Origin: JALEFZ01 sp039817415 | Lineage (GTDB): Bacteria > Bacteroidota > Bacteroidia > J057 | Assembly: GCA_039817415.1 (NCBI GenBank) | Contig: JBCBVV010000005.1 | Location: 62,001 to 126,000, forward strand | Length of the DNA: 64,000 nucleotides | Direction: 5' to 3' | In this document: one piece after another, positions 1 through 8,508 of the stretch | Numbering within the stretch: the first letter of the stretch is position 1 | Layout of the letters: each line of letters starts with the position of its first letter | Translations under genes and position numbers: made by a program | The notes under the pieces: model-generated | The model's input: the letters and a program-made list of their open reading frames with translations, nothing else | Database searches by the model: none | What the model was told of the DNA's origin: nothing

Positions 1-657
1 TACACCCATCAAGATGACGGTCTGATTATTCAATCCTTTGGATGGGAATTGGGAGAACATGGAGCTGTACCCTTTCCTGATTTTCAGGGGGAAGTCGTAA
101 CCCTGGGTTTGAATTTATTAGATCTTGAGGCAGAGCCATTCGCCATAGACAAAGCAGCCCTGAGTTGGTCCCACCCAAAGTACAATCAATTAGCTGGCTT
201 TGAGATTCAAAGAAGTGAAGATGGCCTCATTTGGAAAAAAATAGGCTTCGTACCTCCTTCATCTTCGGATGAGGACCTACATCATTATATGTTTGTAGAC
301 CAGTATCCGCTTCCAGGTCTAGCCATTTACCGAATCAAACAGATTGATGTACAGGGGAATTTCGTCTTATCAGAAAAAGTAAGTCTCCAGATCGGGCAGA
401 TCAGCTACCTTCACTTACTCGCCAAGCCCAACCGTACCCAATCCGAAGGTCAAATTGAAGTGGAGCTTATCAGTTCGGAAAAACTGGGCCGCCAACAACT
501 TAATCTCCGAAATTATCAAGGTCAGGTTATCCATAGCTGGTCGGTAGAAACAGGAGTCCCTATCAAGTTAAGTCTCCCCAAACTGATGAAAGGCCTATAT
601 ATTCTAGAGAGTAAGCCAGAACTTAATAGAATCTGGACCCATTTATTGGTCGAATAG
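1..657 (+). CDS. C-terminal part of a T9SS cargo protein (5' end outside window)
   Basis: The frame is open from base 1, so the start lies upstream and only about 218 residues are seen. A TTG at 49 is an internal codon, not a convincing start. The visible part has the fibronectin-like fold common just before T9SS tails: a LSWSHPKYNQLAGFEIQRS strand, an IG.V segment, and a YRIKQIDVQGN segment near the middle. It ends in a weak type A sorting domain of about 85 residues, finishing KGLYILES...THLLVE. By family knowledge the protein would be exported by Sec, moved across the outer membrane by T9SS, and anchored or released at the surface. The catalytic or binding part, if any, is outside the window. 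No clear terminator follows; the next gene starts 86 bases downstream in the same direction. Confidence 0.7.
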   Translation, partial: YTHQDDGLIIQSFGWELGEHGAVPFPDFQGEVVTLGLNLLDLEAEPFAIDKAALSWSHPKYNQLAGFEIQRSEDGLIWKKIGFVPPSSSDEDLHHYMFVDQYPLPGLAIYRIKQIDVQGNFVLSEKVSLQIGQISYLHLLAKPNRTQSEGQIEVELISSEKLGRQQLNLRNYQGQVIHSWSVETGVPIKLSLPKLMKGLYILESKPELNRIWTHLLVE

Positions 658-743
658 GTACATCAAAAGCAGAACTTTTCACGAATCAACATTATTTTAT
701 TTTTTCTCTTCCAATAATGCCATCTTTTGTTTAATTCGGCTTT

Positions 744-1256
744 ATGGAGAGCAATATTATCCTATACATCGCTGCCAGCCTGGATATGTACATAGCCAGA
801 GAGAATGGAGATGTGGATTGGCTGTTTCAGGACGGCGACTATGGCTACGAGAAATTCTACAGTGAAATCGGATATACCCTCATGGGTAGCAAAACCTATG
901 AGCAGGTTCTTTCTTTTGGGGAATGGCCCTACAAAGAAAAAATCAATTACGTCTTTACACGGGAAGCAGGGAAAGAAGATACGGACCAAGTCAAATTTTT
1001 CTCTGGGGATATCCCTTCCTTCCTCAAGAAGTTGAAGCAACAAGCCAAGGAACATATCTGGCTCATCGGTGGGGGAGAAATCATTCGCATTTGCCTTAGT
1101 GCTGACTTGGTGGATGAATTGCGCATCTTCGTACACCCTATTGTCTTGGGGAAGGGGATCCCACTTTTCATTCCTCAGGAGCAGCAGATCAATTTTCAGC
1201 TAAAGAAAGTGAACCCTTTCCCAAATGGGCTTCTCGAACTTCACTACCAAAAATAA
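744..1256 (+). CDS. Dihydrofolate reductase family protein (RibD C-terminal domain)
   Basis: This 170-residue protein matches the stand-alone RibD-C/DHFR-like reductases (YwjB/YyaP type). Visible landmarks are the N-terminal strand IILYIAASLDMYIA, the GSKTYE turn at 48-53, the nucleotide-binding strand IWLIGGGEIIR at 105-115, and HPIVLGKG at 131-138. Known relatives are NAD(P)H-dependent reductases of unsettled substrate; it is not the folate-pathway FolA or a full RibD, because the deaminase half is absent. The ATG at 744 is 4 bases after a TAATTCGG box, so a very short or leaderless transcript is possible. It lies 15 bases upstream of the AAA ATPase and is probably cotranscribed with it. 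Confidence 0.85.
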   Translation: MESNIILYIAASLDMYIARENGDVDWLFQDGDYGYEKFYSEIGYTLMGSKTYEQVLSFGEWPYKEKINYVFTREAGKEDTDQVKFFSGDIPSFLKKLKQQAKEHIWLIGGGEIIRICLSADLVDELRIFVHPIVLGKGIPLFIPQEQQINFQLKKVNPFPNGLLELHYQK

Positions 1257-1271
1257 TCCCTAATTACTCGC

Positions 1272-2372
1272 ATGTTTCCCAGAGAAATCATTGAATACCT
1301 GCATTCTTATATCCTGGAAAAAGGCTTCGTTTACTCCAAACAGGTAGTAGCCAACTTTTATCTCAGCCTTAAAACCAAGCCCTTTGTCATACTCGCGGGT
1401 ATATCAGGAACAGGTAAATCTCAATTGGTCCGACTCTTTGCCGAGGCCTTAGGACATGGAGAACATTGCCATCTTATACCCGTCAGGCCGGACTGGTCGG
1501 ATTCTTCCTACTTATTGGGCTACAGAAATCACCAAGGGGAACTTGTTCAGGGACAATTGTGGAAGATTCTGGAAAAAGCCTATCACCATCCTGAAGTACC
1601 CCATTTTGTGTTGTTGGATGAAATGAATCTGGCTAGAGTTGAATACTACCTAAGTGAAGTCTTGAGCTTGATGGAAACAAGGAAATTTTCCTACGATAGA
1701 ATCAAAACAGAAAGCCTTCAGATACATCATGACGCTTGGCATATACCCGATAATATCTACTTCATCGGGACGGTTAATGTTGACGAAGCCAGTCAATCAT
1801 TCAGCCGCAAAGTACTGGACCGCGCCAATGTGATCGAAATGAACGACATCCACTTGGATTGGCCAGTTTTAGCCGAAACAGAGATCGAAGTCCGTGATCC
1901 TATTCCCAATGAATTCTTAAGAAGCAGGTTTATTCAGGCGAAAGACATCCCCCAAGAAGAGCGATCAAGATACAGCCATGTACTCCAGATGCTAAACCAA
2001 ATCAATCAGATCCTTTGGCAGATAGAGCTTCCCATTGGCTATAGAATTAGGGATGATATATTATTCTACCTGTGTTATCGCTATGAAATTCGAGAACTTA
2101 TCTCTGAATCTGAGGCGCTAGACCTTCAAATCCTCCAAAAGATTCTTCCGCGTATCTATGGACACAATCGATCCACAGGAGAGGTCCTATATGGATTAAT
2201 TGAATACTTATCTGGGAAGGAGTTTGAAGGGCCTAGGATGGATTATAAAAAAGTGAAAGAAGTACTTGGAGACATCAGAAAACAGACTTACCTCTATCCC
2301 CATAGCCTTCAGAAGCTGTTGACTATGTATAAGCGCTTTGAGGAGAATGGTTATGCTTCCTTTTGGCTGTAA
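1272..2372 (+). CDS. Stand-alone McrB-like AAA+ ATPase
   Basis: The 366 residues form one AAA+ module with a helical tail. Walker A is GISGTGKS at 43-50, Walker B is FVLLDEMNLA at 112-121, and GTVNVDE at 166-172 sits where McrB proteins have their sensor/NTAD motif, followed by a RKVLDR arginine segment. The nearest named relatives are AAA ATPases of the McrB/COG1401 group. No McrC-like nuclease, no N-terminal DNA-binding domain and no methyltransferase is encoded next to it, and the McrB GTP-binding NTAD signature is replaced by NVDE, so GTP use and restriction activity are doubtful. It follows the reductase gene by 15 bases and ends at a strong bidirectional terminator. It could be a chaperone-like or defence ATPase; its role is unknown. 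Confidence 0.75.
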   Translation: MFPREIIEYLHSYILEKGFVYSKQVVANFYLSLKTKPFVILAGISGTGKSQLVRLFAEALGHGEHCHLIPVRPDWSDSSYLLGYRNHQGELVQGQLWKILEKAYHHPEVPHFVLLDEMNLARVEYYLSEVLSLMETRKFSYDRIKTESLQIHHDAWHIPDNIYFIGTVNVDEASQSFSRKVLDRANVIEMNDIHLDWPVLAETEIEVRDPIPNEFLRSRFIQAKDIPQEERSRYSHVLQMLNQINQILWQIELPIGYRIRDDILFYLCYRYEIRELISESEALDLQILQKILPRIYGHNRSTGEVLYGLIEYLSGKEFEGPRMDYKKVKEVLGDIRKQTYLYPHSLQKLLTMYKRFEENGYASFWL

Positions 2373-2404
2373 GGGATAAAATCTTGCTTGGTATTTAACA
2401 GAAA

Positions 2405-2430
2405 AAGGGTGATCCGATTGGATCACCCTT
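2405..2430. terminator. Bidirectional intrinsic terminator
   Basis: A perfect 11-bp stem (AAGGGTGATCC / GGATCACCCTT) with a 4-base loop is flanked by A-rich and T-rich runs, so it can end both the ATPase transcript and the convergent adhesin transcript. Confidence 0.9.
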
Positions 2431-2456
2431 TTTTATATAAAGAATGTTAATTCAGT

Positions 2457-5400
2457 TTATCTCAGTAGGGTCAGGTTACCTTTGGTAACTTTCTGTCCTA
2501 CTCTCACTGCATAGTAGTAAGTACCCTCAGCTACTGCAGTTCCGTTGTACATACCATCCCAGCTTGCACCAGGTGTAAGGCTTTCGAATACTCTTCTACC
2601 CCAACGGTCCATCACGTATACTGAGAACTCCTCTGTTCCGTCGTAGGAAACGATAAACTCATCGTTAGAGCCATCACCATTCGGCGTGAACACAGTGGGT
2701 ACGAACAAAGAAGGCTCGAAGATGGTGAAGACACCGTACTCAATCGTGCTTACACAGCCATTCGCATCGGTGATGGTCAGGCTTACACGATATTCTCCAG
2801 CCTCTGTGTAGGTATACTCAGGATTCTGATCTGTAGATACTCCTCCGTCTCCAAAGTCCCATAGCCAGCTTACAGCGTCTCTAGACATATCAGTAAAGAC
2901 AACTCTAGACTCTGGCAAAGGAAGAGCCGTATTGATCGCAGGAGTTGACATAAAGTCAGCTTCTGGTAGAGGAGCAACAACGATAGTAAATACTTCAGCT
3001 GTAGTCTGACACTGGTTCTCACCAACTGTAGTCAAGCTTACCGCATAGCTGCCTGGCTCAGAGAAAGTATGAACAGGGTTGGCCTCATTGGTCAATGGAG
3101 AACCATCCTTGAAGTCCCAAATGAATGACTGAGCATCAGGAGAGTTGCTGTTGAATGAAACTGTCAACTCACCACAACCTTTGTCGATGTCAACTCTATA
3201 GTCGGCCTGAGGAGTAGATGTTACATCTACTAAGTAATCTGCCGTATCCTTACAAGCACCTTCAGAAAGGATCACCTGATAGTTGGTGGTCATAGAAGGG
3301 GTCGCAATCGGATTCTGGATTCTGTTGTTATCCAAGTCAGCTGCGGGTAACCACTCGTAGAATGGACTTCCCAGCCCTCCAATAGCTCTTAACTCAATGG
3401 CATCTCCAGAACAGATTCTATTGGTATCAGCTTCGATATTCACAGAAATAGCAGGCGTAACCTCTACCAGAATCTCCTCTGTTGTGGCACAACGACCACC
3501 AAAAGAAGAAGCAGTAACAGAGATATATCCCGTTGTAGTTGGGAAGGCAGTAACCAAAGAATCTCCAATAAATGGTGTTACTGTTTCCTGAGGAGTCCAA
3601 CTATATGTTGTTGCTTCAGCATTTGGACCTGCATAGAAGTGTTGTGCTACCAATGGAAGTGGCTGCCCAGCACATACTATCGTATCACCTTGCAGAAGAT
3701 CTACTTCAGGAGTAGCCAATACATTTAGACTAATGGTCTCTGGATCTGACTCACAACCTGCATCGGTTCTAGCAATAACTGTATAAGTTGTATTGGTAGA
3801 AGGAGAGGCATCTGGCGTAGCAGAGGTGCTATCCGTCAATCCAATAGCAGGAGACCAAGTATAGTTGTAAAGTGTGGCGTTAGGATCTCCATCAGCCTTA
3901 CCATCAAGTGTAATCACTTCAAACTTACAGATGTCTCTATCTCCTCCCGCACTTACGGTAGGCTTAGCATCTACAGTAATCGTTACACTGTCTGCCGCAC
4001 TACATCCGTCTGAGGATACAACCAAGGTATAGGTCGTAGTCGCGTTTGGACTTACAGTTGGAGAAGGTGAGGAAGGATCGTCTATCGTACCAGGCAATGC
4101 TGGTGTCCACGTGTAGGTGTAATTAGGTCCAGCTCCTTGTGCAAAGGCACTCAATTCGATGCTCTCGTTTACACAAATTCCAGTATCTACACCGGCTTCT
4201 ACAGTAGGCTTAGGCTTAACGGTCAAGGTTACACTAGATCGTGGATCAATGGTAGTAGCCTGAGAAGTACAGCCATTAGAAGAAACACCCGTTAGGGTAT
4301 AGATTGTTGTGGAATCAGGACGAGCTGTTGGATTCAATTCATTAGGATTGCTCAATCCAATAGCTGGAGACCATGTGTATGCAATCGGTAGGGGTGCATT
4401 GTTATCAGCACGAAGAGCACCTTGTAAGACGTAGCCTGGAGCATCTGGAGGACAAACTGAAGCGTCCACACCTGCATCCAATTTTGGCTTAGCTTTCACC
4501 GTAACAACTACAGAGTCTCTTCCACTGGCACAACCAAGTGCATCAGCTACCTCAAAGTAGTAAACAACTGTTTCCGTTGGATTGGTAACCTGAGGATTTA
4601 CAAGAGGATTCATTGTATTGACTGAGTCAATACCACAACCGCTTCCAGCCTCACAAGACCAAGTGAAGAAGTATGGCTGGGCTCCATTGGTTACGAATCC
4701 ATCAAGCTCAACTCCACCATCACCTTCACAGAATTCCTTGGCATTACCAGCATCTACAATAGGTGATGCATTAATCTGAATAGGCTGTGTACTTGTAACA
4801 GTACATCCTTTATAGCTTACTGTCAGGCTCACGTTCTTGGTTCCGCCTGAAGTATAACTAATTCCCGATGGGCTTACCGTAGAGGATGTGGCAGGAATAG
4901 CTCCATTTCCAAAATCCCATGTAAAGGTCTGGGTAGGACCTGAAGAAGTTCCAAGGTAAGTCAGGTCAAGTCTATCATTAGAACAAAGCTGAAGGGCGCT
5001 AGCCTGGAAATCAGCAGTTGGTTCTTCAATTACTTCGAAGGTGGTCGAGACAGTATCTCCTCCACATCCATTATCCGCAGCAATTAGTGTTACTGTTTTT
5101 ACACCAGAAGTAGAGTATGAAATACCTGTTGGCGAAGCCGTCTGCGCGAATCTTGGGAAGGCGCCAGCGCCAAAGTCCCAAAGGTAGGAGTCAGCCACAT
5201 CACCTGTCGTAGTGAAATCAAAACTGTTCCCTGTGAAACACTGGTTTACGACAGGAGCAATGTCAAGATCAGGAACGTCAGATACATGAACGACTTGACA
5301 AATTCTTTGAGATACACAACCTGATTCTCTTACTGTCAGACATACATCCTTATCTCCAGCCAAAGGCCATTGTAATTGGTAAGGTCCAATACCGGAACCA

Positions 5401-7877
5401 TTTACGACTGTTGCCCCACCAAACTCCCAGTCATAGGAAGCAGCTGTGCTGTTAGATCCCACATAGGTAGTTTGAGCGATGTCCTGAAGACAAAGAGAAT
5501 CTTGTATAAAGAAGGAAGCAGAAGGGGTTGGGATCACATTGATGATTCTTACAGACTCATCACTGATACATCCATTGTCTTCTACAGTCAATTTGATCGT
5601 TTTCACACCTGGGGTTGCCCAAGTAACTTCGTATCCGCCAATCGTTTGAACGGCTACACCATCACCAAAGTCCCAGCTGAGGTTAGCTGTAAGCGGATCC
5701 GCAGATCCTGCGTAGGTAACTGCAACCGTTTCATTCTGACAAGTATTACTGGTAACAATAAACTCAGAGGTAGGCTTCTCAAATACCGTTACATCGAATC
5801 TTCCTGTATCAGACAAACATCCGTTTGCAGCAACATTCAATTTAACTGACTTAACTCCTGGTGTATTCCATACGATGGTATGTGGTCCAGGTCCGTTTAG
5901 CGTACCAATGGCACCGTCATAATCCCACTGATAGCTAGCTCCAGGAATCAAGGGAGAGCTGTATTGAATCGTAGCGGGCTCGTCTGCACATACAGAAGCT
6001 GCTACAAAGAAGTTGTTAGGGATAACAGGATCATAAGTTATGTTCACGGTATCAAAGGCCTCACAACCTACTGCATCAGTCGCTCTTACATAGTAAGGTA
6101 TCGTTACAGGAATCTGAGAGTTATTGATATACACAACCTCTGGCTGAGCACCTGAAGGATTAGATTGCCCGTTCCATCCAACACCTAGTGGGCTGCTCCA
6201 CTGATACGAGTACCCAAACTGAGCAGGTGTACCGATGGTCTGAACATCAAATGAACAAAGTGAATTATCTGAACCTGCATTGGCAGCAGCGGTATTGAAG
6301 AGCGTGATGCTATCCGTTACAGAAGCTGTCTGTCCAAGAGAATCTCTAATGGTCAATGTATAAGTATACGTACCTGGACCTCCAAAGTCATATTCAAAGG
6401 TTCTATTTGTTCCCGTCAAGCCTGCATCACCTGACCATTCATAGGTAACATCATCTGCCCCACCCCCACATGGTAGACCAGCGAATTCAACCTTATAACA
6501 GTCTGTTCGCCGCGGTGTCACAATGGGGTCCAAAGAACAGGTTACTACCCTAATTTTCACCGAATACTGGTTCTGTCCCAAAATCGGGCAACCATCATCA
6601 CGATAGGTAAAGGTCGTGGTGAAGAAACCAACTTCCTGTGGGATCCAGCAAAAACGCCCTATCAATGAATCTCCGTCTACATAAGAGAGCGTATCTGCAA
6701 TGACATTAGGTGTTTGAGGATAAGTCATGTAACCGCCCGGAAGATTTTGGCTCCAGAAAAGGACATGATTTTGCCCTGTATCTGGATCTGTTCCTGGGAG
6801 ATCCCAGCAAGCCAATTCACAGGCACAAATGGTTACTTCAAAGTCATCGTTTTGAATATTAGCTGGCGGAGATAGGTTTACAAGACTATCTACCGTCGGA
6901 AATATATTACCATTTACCCCACAATCAATTACTGTAATCTGCATATCACGGACTGTTTCTCCAATTAAAGTCCCTGTTACGCGGTCATACTCTTCTACAT
7001 ATACACATAAAAGCGCCACCATGGTTGGACCTGTTGGATTCGGGGTGATGGTGATATCCCCTGTCAACGAATCAACATTTACATCCCAGTTGGGTCCCAT
7101 CGGCGTAGTAGCAGAGAAACCAGCACCAGTCTGATAAGGGACAGGAGCATTGGTGAAGTCTAGACATGGTCCTAAGAAGAATCTTAAAGAGTCTCCATCA
7201 GGGTCAAATACACCCTGGTTGAAGGTGAAAGACTGACCTGCACACAAATATGGAACAGGAGGCTCCTGGAATCTTGGTGAACTATTACAAGGAGCATTGA
7301 GGAAGTCGATAACCAAGTTGTCTACGTAGATCGATTGAGAACTTGGGTTATTGATACCGGTAATGGTATTGTTTCTACAACAGTTGTCCCATTGAATGGT
7401 GATATCATCACACAAGACATTACAGAAATTGTAGTCTCTGACATACCTTACTCCCACTACCCCGGGTACATCTGGATTGTTGGTAGTCTCACAACCTGTG
7501 GTTAAGGTCGGACAGACCGGTGTAACATCCAGGTATCCAACCGAACCAAATGTAGTATCTACGGTCCAGTTGTTGATCGCAGTAGGTAAACCACAACCAG
7601 GAGTACTTTCTAAAAACTGTAAATCAAAGTTTGATGGGGGTGGGGGTGGGTTTCCACCAACACCGCCTGGAGGAAGAGGGACATAACCAAGGCTGATCAT
7701 CAATGAGCCGGTACAGTCATAATAGGTAGTATGAAAGATTCGATAGTTACAGCTATCGAGACATTCGTAGGCGATGTCAACCCCCATGTAGTGAGTTGCC
7801 AGGACAGGTGAGGACGATAATGCCATCACAATACCCACCATTAGGGGCAAGCGGAGAAAACGGATCAAGAAGTTCAT
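2457..7877 (-). CDS. Giant PKD-repeat surface protein, T9SS type B cargo
   Basis: This 1806-residue protein starts with a Sec signal peptide (cleavage likely after SSPVLA, residue 27). A head of about 290 residues rich in cysteine follows, with landmarks HYMGVDIAYECL, YYDCTGSL, NSSPRF and FNQGVFDPDGDSL. The stalk is a long series of 75-90 residue Ig/PKD-like units: an upper group with YxWDFG-type PKD motifs, a middle group with the pattern AG.D..IC...YTWSP...T.YT....GC, and two PKD domains near residues 1560-1720. The last 88 residues are a gliding-motility type B sorting domain (FTPNGDGSNDEF ... WDGMYNG). By family knowledge it is exported through Sec and T9SS and displayed as an adhesin or gliding-related fibre. 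It is transcribed away from its 1457-residue paralogue. Confidence 0.93.
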   Translation of the reverse strand: MNFLIRFLRLPLMVGIVMALSSSPVLATHYMGVDIAYECLDSCNYRIFHTTYYDCTGSLMISLGYVPLPPGGVGGNPPPPPSNFDLQFLESTPGCGLPTAINNWTVDTTFGSVGYLDVTPVCPTLTTGCETTNNPDVPGVVGVRYVRDYNFCNVLCDDITIQWDNCCRNNTITGINNPSSQSIYVDNLVIDFLNAPCNSSPRFQEPPVPYLCAGQSFTFNQGVFDPDGDSLRFFLGPCLDFTNAPVPYQTGAGFSATTPMGPNWDVNVDSLTGDITITPNPTGPTMVALLCVYVEEYDRVTGTLIGETVRDMQITVIDCGVNGNIFPTVDSLVNLSPPANIQNDDFEVTICACELACWDLPGTDPDTGQNHVLFWSQNLPGGYMTYPQTPNVIADTLSYVDGDSLIGRFCWIPQEVGFFTTTFTYRDDGCPILGQNQYSVKIRVVTCSLDPIVTPRRTDCYKVEFAGLPCGGGADDVTYEWSGDAGLTGTNRTFEYDFGGPGTYTYTLTIRDSLGQTASVTDSITLFNTAAANAGSDNSLCSFDVQTIGTPAQFGYSYQWSSPLGVGWNGQSNPSGAQPEVVYINNSQIPVTIPYYVRATDAVGCEAFDTVNITYDPVIPNNFFVAASVCADEPATIQYSSPLIPGASYQWDYDGAIGTLNGPGPHTIVWNTPGVKSVKLNVAANGCLSDTGRFDVTVFEKPTSEFIVTSNTCQNETVAVTYAGSADPLTANLSWDFGDGVAVQTIGGYEVTWATPGVKTIKLTVEDNGCISDESVRIINVIPTPSASFFIQDSLCLQDIAQTTYVGSNSTAASYDWEFGGATVVNGSGIGPYQLQWPLAGDKDVCLTVRESGCVSQRICQVVHVSDVPDLDIAPVVNQCFTGNSFDFTTTGDVADSYLWDFGAGAFPRFAQTASPTGISYSTSGVKTVTLIAADNGCGGDTVSTTFEVIEEPTADFQASALQLCSNDRLDLTYLGTSSGPTQTFTWDFGNGAIPATSSTVSPSGISYTSGGTKNVSLTVSYKGCTVTSTQPIQINASPIVDAGNAKEFCEGDGGVELDGFVTNGAQPYFFTWSCEAGSGCGIDSVNTMNPLVNPQVTNPTETVVYYFEVADALGCASGRDSVVVTVKAKPKLDAGVDASVCPPDAPGYVLQGALRADNNAPLPIAYTWSPAIGLSNPNELNPTARPDSTTIYTLTGVSSNGCTSQATTIDPRSSVTLTVKPKPTVEAGVDTGICVNESIELSAFAQGAGPNYTYTWTPALPGTIDDPSSPSPTVSPNATTTYTLVVSSDGCSAADSVTITVDAKPTVSAGGDRDICKFEVITLDGKADGDPNATLYNYTWSPAIGLTDSTSATPDASPSTNTTYTVIARTDAGCESDPETISLNVLATPEVDLLQGDTIVCAGQPLPLVAQHFYAGPNAEATTYSWTPQETVTPFIGDSLVTAFPTTTGYISVTASSFGGRCATTEEILVEVTPAISVNIEADTNRICSGDAIELRAIGGLGSPFYEWLPAADLDNNRIQNPIATPSMTTNYQVILSEGACKDTADYLVDVTSTPQADYRVDIDKGCGELTVSFNSNSPDAQSFIWDFKDGSPLTNEANPVHTFSEPGSYAVSLTTVGENQCQTTAEVFTIVVAPLPEADFMSTPAINTALPLPESRVVFTDMSRDAVSWLWDFGDGGVSTDQNPEYTYTEAGEYRVSLTITDANGCVSTIEYGVFTIFEPSLFVPTVFTPNGDGSNDEFIVSYDGTEEFSVYVMDRWGRRVFESLTPGASWDGMYNGTAVAEGTYYYAVRVGQKVTKGNLTLLR

Positions 7878-7929
7878 GGGTCAGTGTAAAATCTATTCAA
7901 TAGACAAACAGTATTGGCACTTATTCAAA

Positions 7930-7960
7930 CAAATGTAACCAAATTAATCTTCCAAGCCAA
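7930..7960 (-). promoter_or_regulatory. Bacteroidota-type promoter for the 1806-aa adhesin
   Basis: On the minus strand a TTG (7958-7960) lies 20 bases before TACATTTG (7930-7937), an exact match to TTG-N19..21-TAnnTTTG. It would give a 5' untranslated region of roughly 45-50 bases before the ATG at 7877. Confidence 0.6.
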
Positions 7961-8345
7961 CAACCAATAAGCTCATGACTACAGGATTTGACACCAATTG
8001 TCCAAAAAAGAAAATGTATGAGGAATTAGAATAATGGAAATACAGAAAGAAACAGCAATATTGAACCTGTTTATTTCGCCATTTTCGAGGATAATTTGGT
8101 CTCTTTCGTATTTTGTGAAATTCCTTAGAGGGAAAATCAACTTAGGTTACATATAACAATAAGTGAAATCTGATTCCGTTAGACTTAGTGGACACCTCCA
8201 ACCGCCAACAAAAACCATACAATGTATGGATATTACGAAAACACAACTAAATTGCCCGTCCATACAGGTAATTCAGATATTAAATAGCATTTTTCTTACT
8301 TTTATACAGGTTCAATCATAAAGAGCGATTCTGAATCACTTTTGA

Positions 8346-8464
8346 GTTTACATGAGTTTGTAATAGGTGCCGAAGAAAAACAGACCTTGTAAACCGTAAC
8401 AGAAACGACAGTTTCAGACTTAGCTCTTCAGAAAAATCAAACAATCAAGCGATTTTTCTTTTTT
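8346..8464 (+). promoter_or_regulatory. Candidate structured mRNA leader with terminator-like end
   Basis: Three inverted repeats occur in series: a 7-bp arm pair GTTTACA/TGTAAAC enclosing 35 bases, a 5-bp GAAAC-GACA-GTTTC hairpin, and a 9-bp AGAAAAATC/GATTTTTCT stem with a 12-base loop followed by six T. The last element ends 44 bases before the start codon of the 1457-aa adhesin. The AT-rich stem is weak, so termination would be inefficient or conditional. No known riboswitch consensus is recognised. Confidence 0.35.
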
Positions 8465-8508
8465 ATGTCCATTGAATCGTTTTTTGGAGCATTATTATCC
8501 ATGTCGCC

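Larger units (their letters stand above)
7878..8508. other. 631-base divergent intergenic region between the two adhesins
   Basis: No credible coding sequence is seen. The left end holds the minus-strand promoter at 7930-7960. The right third holds nested inverted repeats (GTTTACA/TGTAAAC at 8346-8352 and 8388-8394, GAAAC/GTTTC at 8402-8415, and an AT-rich stem plus T-run at 8430-8464) that look like a structured leader. No exact TAnnTTTG box was found for the plus-strand gene; TACTTTTA at about 8297-8304 is one mismatch away. The middle (about 7990-8280) shows nothing recognisable. Confidence 0.6.

Noticed and set aside
5376..5849. 157-residue frame on the plus strand inside the 1806-aa adhesin
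   Set aside because: It is antisense to repetitive coding sequence, has no domain, signal or ribosome-binding site, and the sense frame shows clear protein repeats.
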